Notes: generated by a model not told the origin, from the sequence alone. Counted from the stretch's first letter, positions 23,013 to 32,129 are shown. The stretch is 46,132 nucleotides of DNA from an uncultured Clostridia bacterium (GCA_937916195.1 CALFTO010000077.1:1-46132); one strand, 5' to 3'. A program made the numbers and translations.

Positions 23013-23131
23013 TTGCCCCCTCTGACGAGGGGGCTGTCATTTTGCAAAAATGACTGGGGGAGAGATTGTTTTTCCTCTCCCTCCGTCAACGCTAACGCGT
23101 TGCCACCTTCCTCGTCAGAGGGAGGATTTTT
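23013..23131. repeat. MITE/REP-like element with terminal inverted repeats
   Basis: About 120 bases are bounded by CCCTCTGACGAGG (23018-23030) and its exact inverse CCTCGTCAGAGGG (23110-23122). Inside are hairpins GTCATTTT/AAAATGAC, GGGAGAG/CTCTCCC and AACGC/GCGTT. The right end, CCTTCCTC with GAGGGAGG, is followed by a T-rich run and can terminate plus-strand transcription. The last codons of the MMPL gene lie inside its right end. It resembles the hairpins at 40-93. Confidence 0.7.
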
Positions 23132-26100
23132 TATTTATTTTGTTTTTCTTTCTCACAATCAATTTATCAAATGCGGCTAAAAGACCGGGCAATACAAAGA
23201 GGATTAAAAGTATTGCTGAAAGTGAGCCGATTGAAATTGTCAGACAAATCTGTGCGATTGTTGGGTCAACGGGGCTAAATCCGATTACACCCGTTACAAT
23301 TACCATAATAAGTCCCGACGTGAGAATTGTATGGATTGAGCCGTTATATGCGGCTGTAAGAGCATCTTTAATATCCATTGTCTTACGGGTTTCGCGGTAG
23401 TAGTTTGTAAAGAGAATACCGTAGTCAATAGTAGCACCCATCAAAATGCACTGAACCACAAGCAACGCAAGATAGAATATGCTGTTACCCATAAGGCAGC
23501 TTACTGACATTGTTATATAAACACCGCACTGAACAAGCAAAACAAGAATAAGCGGTACCCAAATTGAACGGAAACTTATTAGCACAACAATGAAGATTGC
23601 CACCGCGGTAAGTACTGTAATAAGCAACAATTCTTTATCAAAGCTTTGCTCCATTTCGTAGTTCATAGGTGTATTGCCAATGAAATACACGCGGTTTTCA
23701 AGCTTTGCGTCGCAAAGCTCTGTGAGGCTATCCATAAACAAGGTTGTTTCTTCAGACTCAACAGGCAACGAGGTTTCAACCATCATAAGTGAATGATTTT
23801 TGCCCAAAAGCTGTGCGATACCGTCGTCAAGCTGAGATTTCATAGAGCTTATTTCGTCCTTTAAATCTTCACTGAGGAATGACGAGAATTTGGGGTCGTT
23901 GACCATATCCTCTGAAAGATAACCGAACAATTCTTCAATTGTGAGTGTCCATTCGGGATTACTCTGCTTTGTGCTTGTATAGTAAAGATAAAGCATTTCA
24001 AGGGTATTGCTGTCAAGCTGGTCCGTAAGCCCTGAAAGAACTCCTGAAAGTTCAGTTGCCGTATAAGCCTTTCCTGAAGCCACCGCATCAATTACGGGAA
24101 TTGCAGATTTAAGCATTGAAGTGGACTCTGCATCAAAATAACCTGCATAATCTTTATTTGTAAGCACATCGCTGTCTACAAAGTGAACAAAACGCTGAAC
24201 TGACATTTTCCAGTTACTTGTGTTACCGTGCTCGCTGATATAAAACAGATAAAGCTGACGAAGCTGTGACGCGGGCATTCCAGTAACATCTGCAAGCTGT
24301 TCGGGAGTGAGTGCAGTACCATTTTTGGTAGCATCAATAATTTTTTGTCCCATTTCAATCTGTGACAACTGCTCAGCATCCATCATTGAGCCGAATGTTC
24401 CCTTGTTATCAGCAACAAAATTTATAAGCTGATAAATTGACATCTGATGTGGTGGCTGAATCATCTGCCAAGCCACGTATTTTGCAATAACGTCTTCATA
24501 ATTTACTGCTTCGGGATTTTCAAGATATTCACTGTGGTAGCAGTATAAGAGAAGAATATCGTCGGCGGAATATCCGAGAACTGATGCCATATTGTTGTAA
24601 TCACGTTTTTCGGTAAGCTTCTCTTTATCTGTAAAGGTTACAAGAAGTGAAAGCTGTGATTTGGTTTTATCGTCAAACATTGCAGAATACTGCGGATTTT
24701 TTGCAACCTCGTTTACCACAAAATCGGCAAAAACAGGCATTTTCATTGTACCAAAATCCGCACCGTCATACTTGCTGTAATAAAGTACGAACACCTTTTT
24801 CAAATCGTCGGCGCTCATACCGAAAAGCTCTGCAAGCTCCTCTGCTGTTTTGGGAGTTGTGAGGGCATCTTTATCTGCAAACATTTTCATTTCATCGATA
24901 CTTGATTTCATATCGTCGCTTATGAAATCAGCAAACATAGGATTGGGAATAATCTCATTTGAAATGAAATCGAAAAGCTGTGGAATTGTCATTGGAAGCA
25001 GGTTTTCGCCATTGTAGTAGCTATAATAAATAATATCAAGAAGTGAGGGGTCAATACTCATTGCAACACCCATATTGTCAATCATATCAACCATACCCTG
25101 CGAAGTAAACTTCTGACCCAAAGTGGTTGAATAACTCATTACACTCTTGACATTTTCGTTTTCTTCAAGCTCTGCCGCCATATCTGCAATTCGGTCTTCA
25201 TCTGCATTATTGTAAAGCACAACAATTGGGTTTGAGGGTGTGAAAACCTCGGCTATCGGGTCTTCGGGAGAAAGTGAATATGCAATCTGTGTGTAGCCCT
25301 GCAAAATATATGAGCCTGCAAAAAGCACAACGAAGAAAATTGCAATAACCTTACGAAGTTTAAACTGACCCTTTGAGATAAGTCCCATAGGAATTTTAAG
25401 CTCTTTTTTCTCAGTATCTTCAACCTTTTCATTGAATATAAGAAGAAGTGCGGGGAGAATTGTGAGCACGCAAATCATACTAAGAAGTACGCCCTTTGCA
25501 AGCACAAGACCCAAGTCCATACCAATCTTGAAGCTCATAAACACAAGCATAATAAGACCGATAACAGTTGTCATACCGCTACTTGTAACTGAAGAAAAGG
25601 CATTGCACCAAGCAGCTTTCATTGCCTCTTCAACATCGTCATAGTTCTCTTTTTCTTGGCGGAAACGGTTTGCAAGAATAATTGAATAGTCCATTGAAAG
25701 AACAAGCTGTAAAATCGCGGCAATGGACATTGTAATCTGCGAAACCTCACCAAGAACAAGGTTTGTGCCCATATTAATTGCAATTGCAACGCCGATTGTC
25801 GCCATAAAGAGTATGGGCTCAAACCACGAGCCACTCATAACGAAAAGGATTATAAGCAAAATTACAATTGCCGCCGCAATCATAAGCCACGGCATTGCCA
25901 TACTGCTTGCGTTATCATTCATATACTCCATTTTATAAGCAGAAAACTGCTTTTCAATGGCATCTTCAATAGCCAATTCTTCAGGCGAGCCATATGTATA
26001 GGAAGTGCTTACAACAAATTTTGTATATCCGTCTTTATTATAATCTTCGCTGTCTTCAACATAAGCCACGCTGTCTACATACTCAATATTTTCAAGTTGT

Positions 26101-26357
26101 TGACGAATAAGATTGATTTCTTCGGCACTTAAATTTTCAAACATTACGCGGATTGTCTGTGCAGTTGAAAGATTTTCAAAATCCTCTGCCATAATATCAA
26201 CGCCCTGACTCATTGAAGAATCATCGGGCAGATATTTCGTCATATCCGTATTGATTGTAACTTTTGGAATGAGCGCGGCACAGAATGCGCAAATTATCAA
26301 CATAGCCACCAATATGACTTTATGTCCATCAACAATAATCCCTGCTATTTTTTTCAA
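23115..26357 (-). CDS. MMPL/RND-family transporter with repeated external domain
   Basis: A 1080-residue membrane transporter of the MMPL/HAE3 type, with one N-terminal helix, an external domain, five or six helices near 160-310, another helix near 340, a second large external domain, and five or six C-terminal helices. Family members export lipids or hydrophobic compounds by proton motive force; GATIDYGILFTNYYRE and SMDYSIILANRFRQE are the typical central segments. The second external domain is enlarged by about five degenerate copies of an 80-100-residue helical module (about 440-850), each with an LYxYY-S-type helix. The TTG at 26357 has GAGGTG seven bases upstream. The last residues are encoded by the adjoining repeat. 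The substrate is unknown. Confidence 0.85.
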   Translation of the reverse strand: MKKIAGIIVDGHKVILVAMLIICAFCAALIPKVTINTDMTKYLPDDSSMSQGVDIMAEDFENLSTAQTIRVMFENLSAEEINLIRQQLENIEYVDSVAYVEDSEDYNKDGYTKFVVSTSYTYGSPEELAIEDAIEKQFSAYKMEYMNDNASSMAMPWLMIAAAIVILLIILFVMSGSWFEPILFMATIGVAIAINMGTNLVLGEVSQITMSIAAILQLVLSMDYSIILANRFRQEKENYDDVEEAMKAAWCNAFSSVTSSGMTTVIGLIMLVFMSFKIGMDLGLVLAKGVLLSMICVLTILPALLLIFNEKVEDTEKKELKIPMGLISKGQFKLRKVIAIFFVVLFAGSYILQGYTQIAYSLSPEDPIAEVFTPSNPIVVLYNNADEDRIADMAAELEENENVKSVMSYSTTLGQKFTSQGMVDMIDNMGVAMSIDPSLLDIIYYSYYNGENLLPMTIPQLFDFISNEIIPNPMFADFISDDMKSSIDEMKMFADKDALTTPKTAEELAELFGMSADDLKKVFVLYYSKYDGADFGTMKMPVFADFVVNEVAKNPQYSAMFDDKTKSQLSLLVTFTDKEKLTEKRDYNNMASVLGYSADDILLLYCYHSEYLENPEAVNYEDVIAKYVAWQMIQPPHQMSIYQLINFVADNKGTFGSMMDAEQLSQIEMGQKIIDATKNGTALTPEQLADVTGMPASQLRQLYLFYISEHGNTSNWKMSVQRFVHFVDSDVLTNKDYAGYFDAESTSMLKSAIPVIDAVASGKAYTATELSGVLSGLTDQLDSNTLEMLYLYYTSTKQSNPEWTLTIEELFGYLSEDMVNDPKFSSFLSEDLKDEISSMKSQLDDGIAQLLGKNHSLMMVETSLPVESEETTLFMDSLTELCDAKLENRVYFIGNTPMNYEMEQSFDKELLLITVLTAVAIFIVVLISFRSIWVPLILVLLVQCGVYITMSVSCLMGNSIFYLALLVVQCILMGATIDYGILFTNYYRETRKTMDIKDALTAAYNGSIHTILTSGLIMVIVTGVIGFSPVDPTIAQICLTISIGSLSAILLILFVLPGLLAAFDKLIVRKKNKINKKSSL

Positions 26358-26461
26358 AATATAACACCTCAATCGGCAAAATTTCTCTATATTATTAACA
26401 TTATATCACATAATTGTTAATAATCTATTGCTATTTTAAAATTTTTAAGGATTTTAAAACA

Positions 26462-27586
26462 TCATCTCATTTCGAGATACATATTTTTGATGTCATCATA
26501 AGAAAGAGGAATAATATTTCTCTCCATAAGTGGTGTCATACTCATTTTTGTGAGTGTTTCGATTTCTTCATCGGTTTTCACGCCGATTTCGGTAAGTGTC
26601 ATTGCCATTCCCATTTTATTTTTTAATTCATTAATGGCATCTGCCATATGATAAGCGTCACTAAATCCGCAATCGCGGGCGAAATCGTGAAGTCTACCGT
26701 TTTCTGCTTCGGCATTAAAGCGGGTAAAATAATCGAGTGTCATTGCACAAGCTTCACCGTGGGGCACACCGTAAAGATTAGTTAAAGGGAATGAGCAAGC
26801 GTGACTGCCCGCAGTACGCGGATTTGAAAATGCCACACCCGCAACAATTGACGCCTCGGCCATTTTTTCGCGAGCTTCAAGATTTTCGGGCTCGCAATAT
26901 GCTTTATATAACCACTTAAAAACCAATCGGGTTGCGTGAACTGCACAAGCCTCGCAAATGGGCTGATGAAGAACACTCCAAAAGCTCTCTAATGCGTGAG
27001 CGAGCACATCAAGTCCCGTTGAGGCAGTAACCTTTGGCGGAACACTCAAGGTAAGTCGCGGGTCAACAATGGCGGCTTGGGGGTACATAAGGGCATCGTT
27101 CATTGTGGATTTCACGTTTTTATTGAGGTCTGTCAGCACAGAAATATTGGTGATTTCGCTACCCGTTCCGCTGGTAGTAGCAATGGCGAGCATTGGTATA
27201 ACCTCGTCTGCGTTTATGGGCTTTCCGCCTGTGTGGTAGCTTTCGATTATATCGTCACCTTTCGCAATTGCGCAAGCCGCCTTACAGCAATCCATTGGTG
27301 AGCCGCCGCCAAGGGCTACGGCAAAATCTGCATTGTTTTCACGAAGAACTTTAACGCAATCGTTGACATTATCGGTTGTGGGATTGGGTCGGATATCGCT
27401 GAAAACCGCCACAATCACACCATTACAATTTTCGATGATTTTATCTGCTACGCCATTCTTTTTAAGGGTATTTGAGCACACGAGCACTCCCCTTTTGTAG
27501 CCTAATTCGTTTATAATTTCGGGTAATTCGTTGATTTTATCAGTTCCGAAATAAATTTTCACGGGCAAACTAAAATTCCAGTTCAT
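26462..27586 (-). CDS. Iron-containing alcohol dehydrogenase
   Basis: A 374-residue group III (Fe-dependent) alcohol dehydrogenase that oxidises alcohols or reduces aldehydes with NAD(P)H. GGGSPMD (93-99) is the nucleotide-binding loop, TTSGTGSE follows near 140, and the downstream H-x-x-x-H and GVPHG segments supply metal ligands. An AGGAGG precedes the ATG, which overlaps the stop of the radical SAM gene by four bases (ATGA), so the two genes form an operon. The physiological alcohol is not deducible; butanol or 1,3-propanediol-type substrates are possible. Confidence 0.88.
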   Translation of the reverse strand: MNWNFSLPVKIYFGTDKINELPEIINELGYKRGVLVCSNTLKKNGVADKIIENCNGVIVAVFSDIRPNPTTDNVNDCVKVLRENNADFAVALGGGSPMDCCKAACAIAKGDDIIESYHTGGKPINADEVIPMLAIATTSGTGSEITNISVLTDLNKNVKSTMNDALMYPQAAIVDPRLTLSVPPKVTASTGLDVLAHALESFWSVLHQPICEACAVHATRLVFKWLYKAYCEPENLEAREKMAEASIVAGVAFSNPRTAGSHACSFPLTNLYGVPHGEACAMTLDYFTRFNAEAENGRLHDFARDCGFSDAYHMADAINELKNKMGMAMTLTEIGVKTDEEIETLTKMSMTPLMERNIIPLSYDDIKNMYLEMR

Positions 27587-28488
27587 TTGAGTTTTCCTCC
27601 TTGACTTATGTTTCTATTTTTCATTTCTCTGTTTATTGTATTTAACACATTTTTCTTGTCGGCACTCCACAGAGGCTCAATAAGGTATTTTTTCGGTGCG
27701 TCACCTGTGATGCGGTGAATTAGCACATTTTCAGGTATTCTTTCAATGCAGCCAAAAAGAATATCCATATATTCGTCCAAAGTCAAAGGAACTACCAGTC
27801 CTTTTTTGAAATCTTCATATAAATCTGTATCTTTTAAAATATGCAAAAGCTGTAATTTTACTCCGTCAGTTGCGCATTTGACAACGAAATCCACGGTATT
27901 AAAAATATCTTCTTTCGTTTCGTTCGGCAAGCCGATTATTATGTGAGTTATTACGGTTATTCCGCGATTTTTCAACTCTTTAACTGCATTTTCATACACA
28001 GAATTCGGATAACAACGGCGGATATATTCCGCTGATTTTTCCTTTGCGGTCTGCAAGCCTAACTCAACCCATACAGGCTTGATTTTATTTAGTTTTTCGA
28101 GCAAATCGAGTATTTCGGGCGGCAAGCAATCGGGACGAGTTCCAATTGAAATTGCTACAATATCATCACGATTTATAACCTCGGTAAAAATTTTGTCAAG
28201 GTAATCTGCGGGTGCGTAAGTATTGGTAAAACTTTGGAAATATGCAATAAATTTTTTCGCATCGGTTTTACTCTCTACTCTCTTTTTTGCATTTTCAAGC
28301 TGAACATTTATATCTTCACCACATTCAGCAAAATGTGACGAGCCGTTATGACAGAAAATGCACCCTCTTGTGTCTAATGTGCCGTCACGATTAGGACAAG
28401 TAAGCCCTAAATCAAGCGACAGCTTATACACCTTTTCGCCAAAGGTGTTTTTAAGATATTCATTTAAAGAGTAATATCTGCCATTCAT
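27583..28488 (-). CDS. Radical SAM protein, TIGR01212/YtqA type
   Basis: A 301-residue radical SAM enzyme with the uncommon CPNRDGTLDTRGCIFC cluster motif (Cys31, Cys43, Cys46) of the TIGR01212 group, whose modification target is not settled. A conserved HIIIGLPNET strand-turn and a C-terminal HRITGDAP motif are present. Start 28488 is preceded by GGAAGTGG; a longer frame begins in a hydrophobic stretch that is probably not translated. It is the first gene of the pair with the alcohol dehydrogenase. Confidence 0.85.
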   Translation of the reverse strand: MNGRYYSLNEYLKNTFGEKVYKLSLDLGLTCPNRDGTLDTRGCIFCHNGSSHFAECGEDINVQLENAKKRVESKTDAKKFIAYFQSFTNTYAPADYLDKIFTEVINRDDIVAISIGTRPDCLPPEILDLLEKLNKIKPVWVELGLQTAKEKSAEYIRRCYPNSVYENAVKELKNRGITVITHIIIGLPNETKEDIFNTVDFVVKCATDGVKLQLLHILKDTDLYEDFKKGLVVPLTLDEYMDILFGCIERIPENVLIHRITGDAPKKYLIEPLWSADKKNVLNTINREMKNRNISQGGKLK

Positions 28489-28592
28489 AAAACCACTTCC
28501 GAATACAATTATATAAAATATGACAGAAAAAATCAACAAGGTACAATTTTTAGTATTTTATAGACACATTTTACACATTTTGTTCATTCTTC

Positions 28593-28621
28593 TTGACAAT
28601 TATTAAGATTTTCTTTATTCT
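28593..28621 (+). promoter_or_regulatory. Promoter of the acyltransferase gene
   Basis: TTGACA (28593-28598) and TATTCT (28616-28621) have a 17-base spacer, 45 bases before the TTG start. Confidence 0.7.
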
Positions 28622-28666
28622 ATATTTAGATATGCTTAAAGGTGTAAACTTTAGGGAAGTGAAAAA

Positions 28667-29848
28667 TTGAAGTTAAGAACTTTTTTTAATAAAGTCAATC
28701 TGAATACTGTAGGATTTCTGGGATTTTGGATTGTTCTTTTGATTGCACACGCAAAGGTTAAAAGATACAGACCTAAGCACAAGAATTTTATTGTTATTTC
28801 TAACCATTCTGATGCTCTTGACCCAATATATATTTTATGTTCATTAAAGAAATACGTAAGATTTGTTATGGGCGACCACGTAATTTTTAACCCTTGGGTT
28901 AAGTTTTTCCTTAAAACTATGTGCGGTTGGATTGTAAAGGGCAGGGACAATCCCCCGTCTGTGCTCATTAACGATATGATGGAGAGTGCAAAAGAGGGCG
29001 TGCCGTTGGGACTTTATGCCGAGGGAACTATCACCCCAAACGGCGAAACAGGATTTTTTTCACCAAGAACAGGTCAGCTTGTTAAGGATTTAGGTGTTGC
29101 ACTTATTACCTACCGCGTAAAAGGCGGATTTTTCCATACGCCAAGATGGGGTACAGGACTTCGCAAGGGCAGAATTCACGGCAAGGTTGTCAGAGAATAT
29201 TCTCCCGAAGAGCTTCAAAGCATGACCGCTGAAGAGGTTAACGAAGCAATTAAGCGTGACATTTATGTAAACGCCTTTGAAGAACAGAGGAAACGACTTC
29301 GCTATTATAAGGGTAAAAACCTTGCAGAGCATATTGAGAGAATTCTCTTTATTTGCCCACATTGTGAAAAAGTGGGCACACTTCACTCAAAGGGCAATTA
29401 CCTCACCTGTGACTGCGGTTATCAGGTAGAGTTCGGTCAGGACGGATTTTTCCACCAAAGTCAAAAAGAGCTTGTATTTGACAATGTTCTTGACTGGGAC
29501 AAATGGCAAAAACCCATATGGAAAGAAAAGGTATTGGGTACTCCTGACGGCGAGCTGATTTTTGAAGAAACCGAACAGCCCATTTATACTCTTGAAAAGA
29601 GAAAAAAAGTTGAGCTTTCAGACAATGCTATTTTGCGTTTGTATAAAGACAGATTTGAAATCATTTTTAACGATAACGAAACCATTATTTTCCCCATCGA
29701 AAAGCTTAAGCTTGTGCTTAATGTTTCGGTTGAATCGGTAATGTTTTTCGACGGCGAGCGTTTCTTATATGTAAAAAGCAAAAATCCCCGCGCCGCCGCA
29801 AAATATGTAGCCGCATGGAGATATTTGATAGGTAAAGAGTATAAATAA
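28667..29848 (+). CDS. PlsC-like acyltransferase with C-terminal zinc ribbon
   Basis: A 393-residue protein. Residues about 15-200 form a lysophosphatidate acyltransferase domain with the catalytic NHSDALDP (HX4D) and a GLYAEGTITPNGE motif in place of the usual PEGT. An N-terminal hydrophobic segment anchors it at the membrane face. Residues about 228-255 contain CPHC and CDCG, a rubredoxin-like zinc ribbon rare in PlsC proteins. The remaining beta-rich region (about 310-390) looks like a PH-like fold. The TTG start has GGGAAGTG upstream. A phospholipid or related lipid acylation role is likely, but the extra domains suggest regulation or another acceptor. Confidence 0.78.
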   Translation: MKLRTFFNKVNLNTVGFLGFWIVLLIAHAKVKRYRPKHKNFIVISNHSDALDPIYILCSLKKYVRFVMGDHVIFNPWVKFFLKTMCGWIVKGRDNPPSVLINDMMESAKEGVPLGLYAEGTITPNGETGFFSPRTGQLVKDLGVALITYRVKGGFFHTPRWGTGLRKGRIHGKVVREYSPEELQSMTAEEVNEAIKRDIYVNAFEEQRKRLRYYKGKNLAEHIERILFICPHCEKVGTLHSKGNYLTCDCGYQVEFGQDGFFHQSQKELVFDNVLDWDKWQKPIWKEKVLGTPDGELIFEETEQPIYTLEKRKKVELSDNAILRLYKDRFEIIFNDNETIIFPIEKLKLVLNVSVESVMFFDGERFLYVKSKNPRAAAKYVAAWRYLIGKEYK

Positions 29849-29866
29849 AATATTTTTAAAAACGAA

Positions 29867-29899
29867 GAACTCACTGCAATTTACAGTGAGTTCTTTTTT
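29867..29899 (+). terminator. Terminator of the acyltransferase gene
   Basis: GAACTCACTG (29867-29876) pairs with CAGTGAGTTC (29884-29893), followed by TTTTTT. The CGATAT repeat array begins directly after it. Confidence 0.85.
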
Positions 29900-30168
29900 C
29901 GATATATTCACTTCGTTCATTCGATATTTTTGTTTTACAAAATCGATATATTTACTGCGTAAATTCGATATGATATAAAATCCCTCAAAATATAACGAAA
30001 TCCAAGATTTCTATGTTTTGGATAACCCTGATATTCGCAAAAGCTAATATAAAATTCTCGTTCGCATCTGCGAACATATCGAGCAAAGCATATCGAATTG
30101 CATTAACAATATATCGAAAATTCCTTTAGGAATTTATATCGTTGCAAATTGTCAAATGACAATTTGCT
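29900..30168. repeat. Inverted-arm array of small hairpins separated by CGATAT
   Basis: The left arm has CGATAT at 29900, 29922, 29944 and 29966, exactly every 22 bases. The right arm has the inverse ATATCG at 30076, 30090, 30111 and 30136. Most of the spacers are themselves palindromes: TTTTGT/ACAAAA, ATTTAC/GTAAAT, GTTCGCA/TGCGAAC (30060-30075), ATTG/CAAT, AAATTCC/GGAATTT. An 11-bp stem GCAAATTGTCA/TGACAATTTGC closes the right end at 30144-30167. No coding frame is credible here. It looks like a non-autonomous repeat element. Confidence 0.75.
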
Positions 30169-31768
30169 ATCTGTCCCATTTATCAGCTAACGCATTAATT
30201 TGGTCGGTAAACTTCGCCAAATCCTTATTCGCACCACCGCGGTTATGCTCAATAACCAAAAGCAATCGTTTGCCTGCCTGCAGAAGTCGCTGGAATGCAG
30301 CATTGGCTTTCTGCACAATAGGTTTGGTGCGTTTAATCTTTTCGCGGTTGCCTTCATAGACACATTCGCCTGTCAGCAAGTCATATTCTGCCGCATTATA
30401 TGGTGCAATAGCCTCACAACCGATTGCGTTTTTAATGTCTTCGGCAAACAAATCGCAAACCTCGTCATTACCGTGGTTTACAAACACCATTTCGGGAGTT
30501 GGTGTAATATTCTTTAACCAATCAAGCATCATATCGTGGTCTGCGTGTCCGCTGATACCGTCCATTTGTTCAATGTGGGCACGAACTGAGATTTCTTCGC
30601 CGAAAAGTTTAACTGTTGGTACACTGTCAAGAAGCTTTGAGCCAATTGTACCCTCTGCCTGATAGCCTACAAAGAGAATTGTGCTGTCTTCTCGCCACAA
30701 ATTATGCTTTAAATGATGGCGAATTCGACCTGCCTCGCACATACCCGAAGCAGAAAGAATAACCTTGGGTGTTGTGTCCTCATTAATCATTCGCGACTCT
30801 TCACTTGTAATTGAAAGGTTAAGACCTTGGAAAAGAATTGGGTTTTTGCCCTCATTAAGAAGTTCAAGAGTTTCTTCGTCGTAATAATCTGTGAGCCCGC
30901 CCGAATAAATTTCAGTTGCCTCAACTGCTAAGGGGCTATCAACCCACACAGGAAAATTCGCGTGACCTGAAATAAGATTATCTTCTTTGATTTTGCGTAT
31001 TAAATAAAGCATTTCCTGAGTTCTGCCCACGGCAAAACAGGGCACGACCACATTACCGCCACGGTCAAAGGTTGTCTGAATTATACGAGTTAGCTGTGCC
31101 ACATAATCGGGACGGTCGCCGTGCAAGCGGTCACCATATGTAGACTCGATTACAACAATATCAGCCTTTTCGGGCTTTTGCGGGTCACGAATAAGCGGTC
31201 TGTTAACATTTCCCAAGTCGCCTGAGAAAAGTAATGTTTTTGTAACACCATCTTCGGTGATTGTAAGTTCAATACTTGCCGAGCCCAAAAGATGACCTGC
31301 ATCAATAAACTTTGCCTTTACGCCCTCAAAAATTTCATATTCCTTGTTATAATCACAAGGATTGAACATTTTAAGGGTTGCTGTAACATCATCTGAAGTA
31401 TAAAGAGGTGTGTAAGGTGCGTCGCCGGTTCTTTTTGCCTTGCGGTTGCGCCACTCGGCTTCAAACTCCTGAATATGAGCAGAGTCCATAAGCATAATAG
31501 AGCACAGCTTATTGGTTGCAAGGGTTGTGTAAATTGGCGCATCAAAGCCATTTGCAGTTAAAAAGGGAATTTTACCCGAATGGTCAATATGTGCGTGAGT
31601 TAAAAATACGCAATCAATTGTATTTGGGGATACGGGCAAATCGCAGTTTTCATAGATATCTGCGCCTTGCTCCATTCCGCAATCCACAAGAATTCTCTTA
31701 CCGCAAGCGGTAACAAGCGTGCAAGAACCTGTCACCTCGTGAGCCGCACCGAGAAACTGTATTTTCAT
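30167..31768 (-). CDS. MBL-fold/beta-CASP metallohydrolase, RNA-processing type
   Basis: A 533-residue protein with an N-terminal metallo-beta-lactamase domain and a beta-CASP insertion, the layout of CPSF73/RNase J-like nucleases. Motif 2 is THAHIDHSG (His58, His60, Asp62, His63), GHLLGSAS carries a further metal-binding His, and SGHADHDM is near residue 400. The C-terminal 60 residues are helical and basic. GAGGTG precedes the ATG. RNA cleavage is the expected activity of the family; the cellular substrate is unknown. Its stop codon lies in the hairpin at the right end of the CGATAT array. Confidence 0.85.
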   Translation of the reverse strand: MKIQFLGAAHEVTGSCTLVTACGKRILVDCGMEQGADIYENCDLPVSPNTIDCVFLTHAHIDHSGKIPFLTANGFDAPIYTTLATNKLCSIMLMDSAHIQEFEAEWRNRKAKRTGDAPYTPLYTSDDVTATLKMFNPCDYNKEYEIFEGVKAKFIDAGHLLGSASIELTITEDGVTKTLLFSGDLGNVNRPLIRDPQKPEKADIVVIESTYGDRLHGDRPDYVAQLTRIIQTTFDRGGNVVVPCFAVGRTQEMLYLIRKIKEDNLISGHANFPVWVDSPLAVEATEIYSGGLTDYYDEETLELLNEGKNPILFQGLNLSITSEESRMINEDTTPKVILSASGMCEAGRIRHHLKHNLWREDSTILFVGYQAEGTIGSKLLDSVPTVKLFGEEISVRAHIEQMDGISGHADHDMMLDWLKNITPTPEMVFVNHGNDEVCDLFAEDIKNAIGCEAIAPYNAAEYDLLTGECVYEGNREKIKRTKPIVQKANAAFQRLLQAGKRLLLVIEHNRGGANKDLAKFTDQINALADKWDR

Positions 31769-31865
31769 AAAATCACCTCAATTATAGTCTATAATATAAT
31801 TATATAAAAATATAAATTTTATTTAAACTGTCATTTTTCACATAAATTCACTTGAATTTTTGACA

Positions 31866-31900
31866 TAAAAAATTCCGAAGCGGTTGCATCGGAACTTTTA
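31866..31900 (-). terminator. Terminator of the Asn-rich small gene
   Basis: TTCCGA (31873-31878) pairs with TCGGAA (31889-31894), with further pairs inside. On the minus strand it is followed by a T-run, and it sits about 20 bases after the stop of the 51-codon gene. Confidence 0.7.
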
Positions 31901-31917
31901 TAAATTTTATTCTGTTG

Positions 31918-32073
31918 TTATTTGTTGCCCTGTTTTTTTGATTCAGGGTAAGACTTTGCGTTTGAGAACTGATTGTTTGTAGCAGACTTTTTGTTGTTGT
32001 TGTTCTGCGCACTATTGTTGTTCTTGTTCTGTGAATTGTTTTTGCTGTTGTTATTGTTGTTCTGATTATTCAT
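31918..32073 (-). CDS. Small Asn-rich protein, 51 residues
   Basis: A short gene with AGGTG eight bases before the ATG at 32073 and a proper terminator after it. The product starts M-N-N-Q-N-N-N; 21 of 51 residues are Asn and 8 are Lys. The C-terminal third is less biased and contains QFSNAKSYPESKK. There are no membrane segments, Cys or signal peptide. Small hydrophilic proteins of this kind in sporeformers are often spore-associated, and the window holds sporulation genes, but the identity is not established. Low-complexity DNA could mimic a gene; the regulatory signals on both sides argue for a real one. Confidence 0.68.
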   Translation of the reverse strand: MNNQNNNNNSKNNSQNKNNNSAQNNNNKKSATNNQFSNAKSYPESKKQGNK

Positions 32074-32129
32074 TATTATCACCTCGCAATAGTATTATTG
32101 CCGAAGTTTAAAAAATTATTATATGCGGT

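Noticed and set aside
29900..30168. CRISPR array or tRNA-like cluster
   Set aside because: The constant part is only six bases, the arms are inverted, and the spacers are palindromes; no leader or cas gene is seen.
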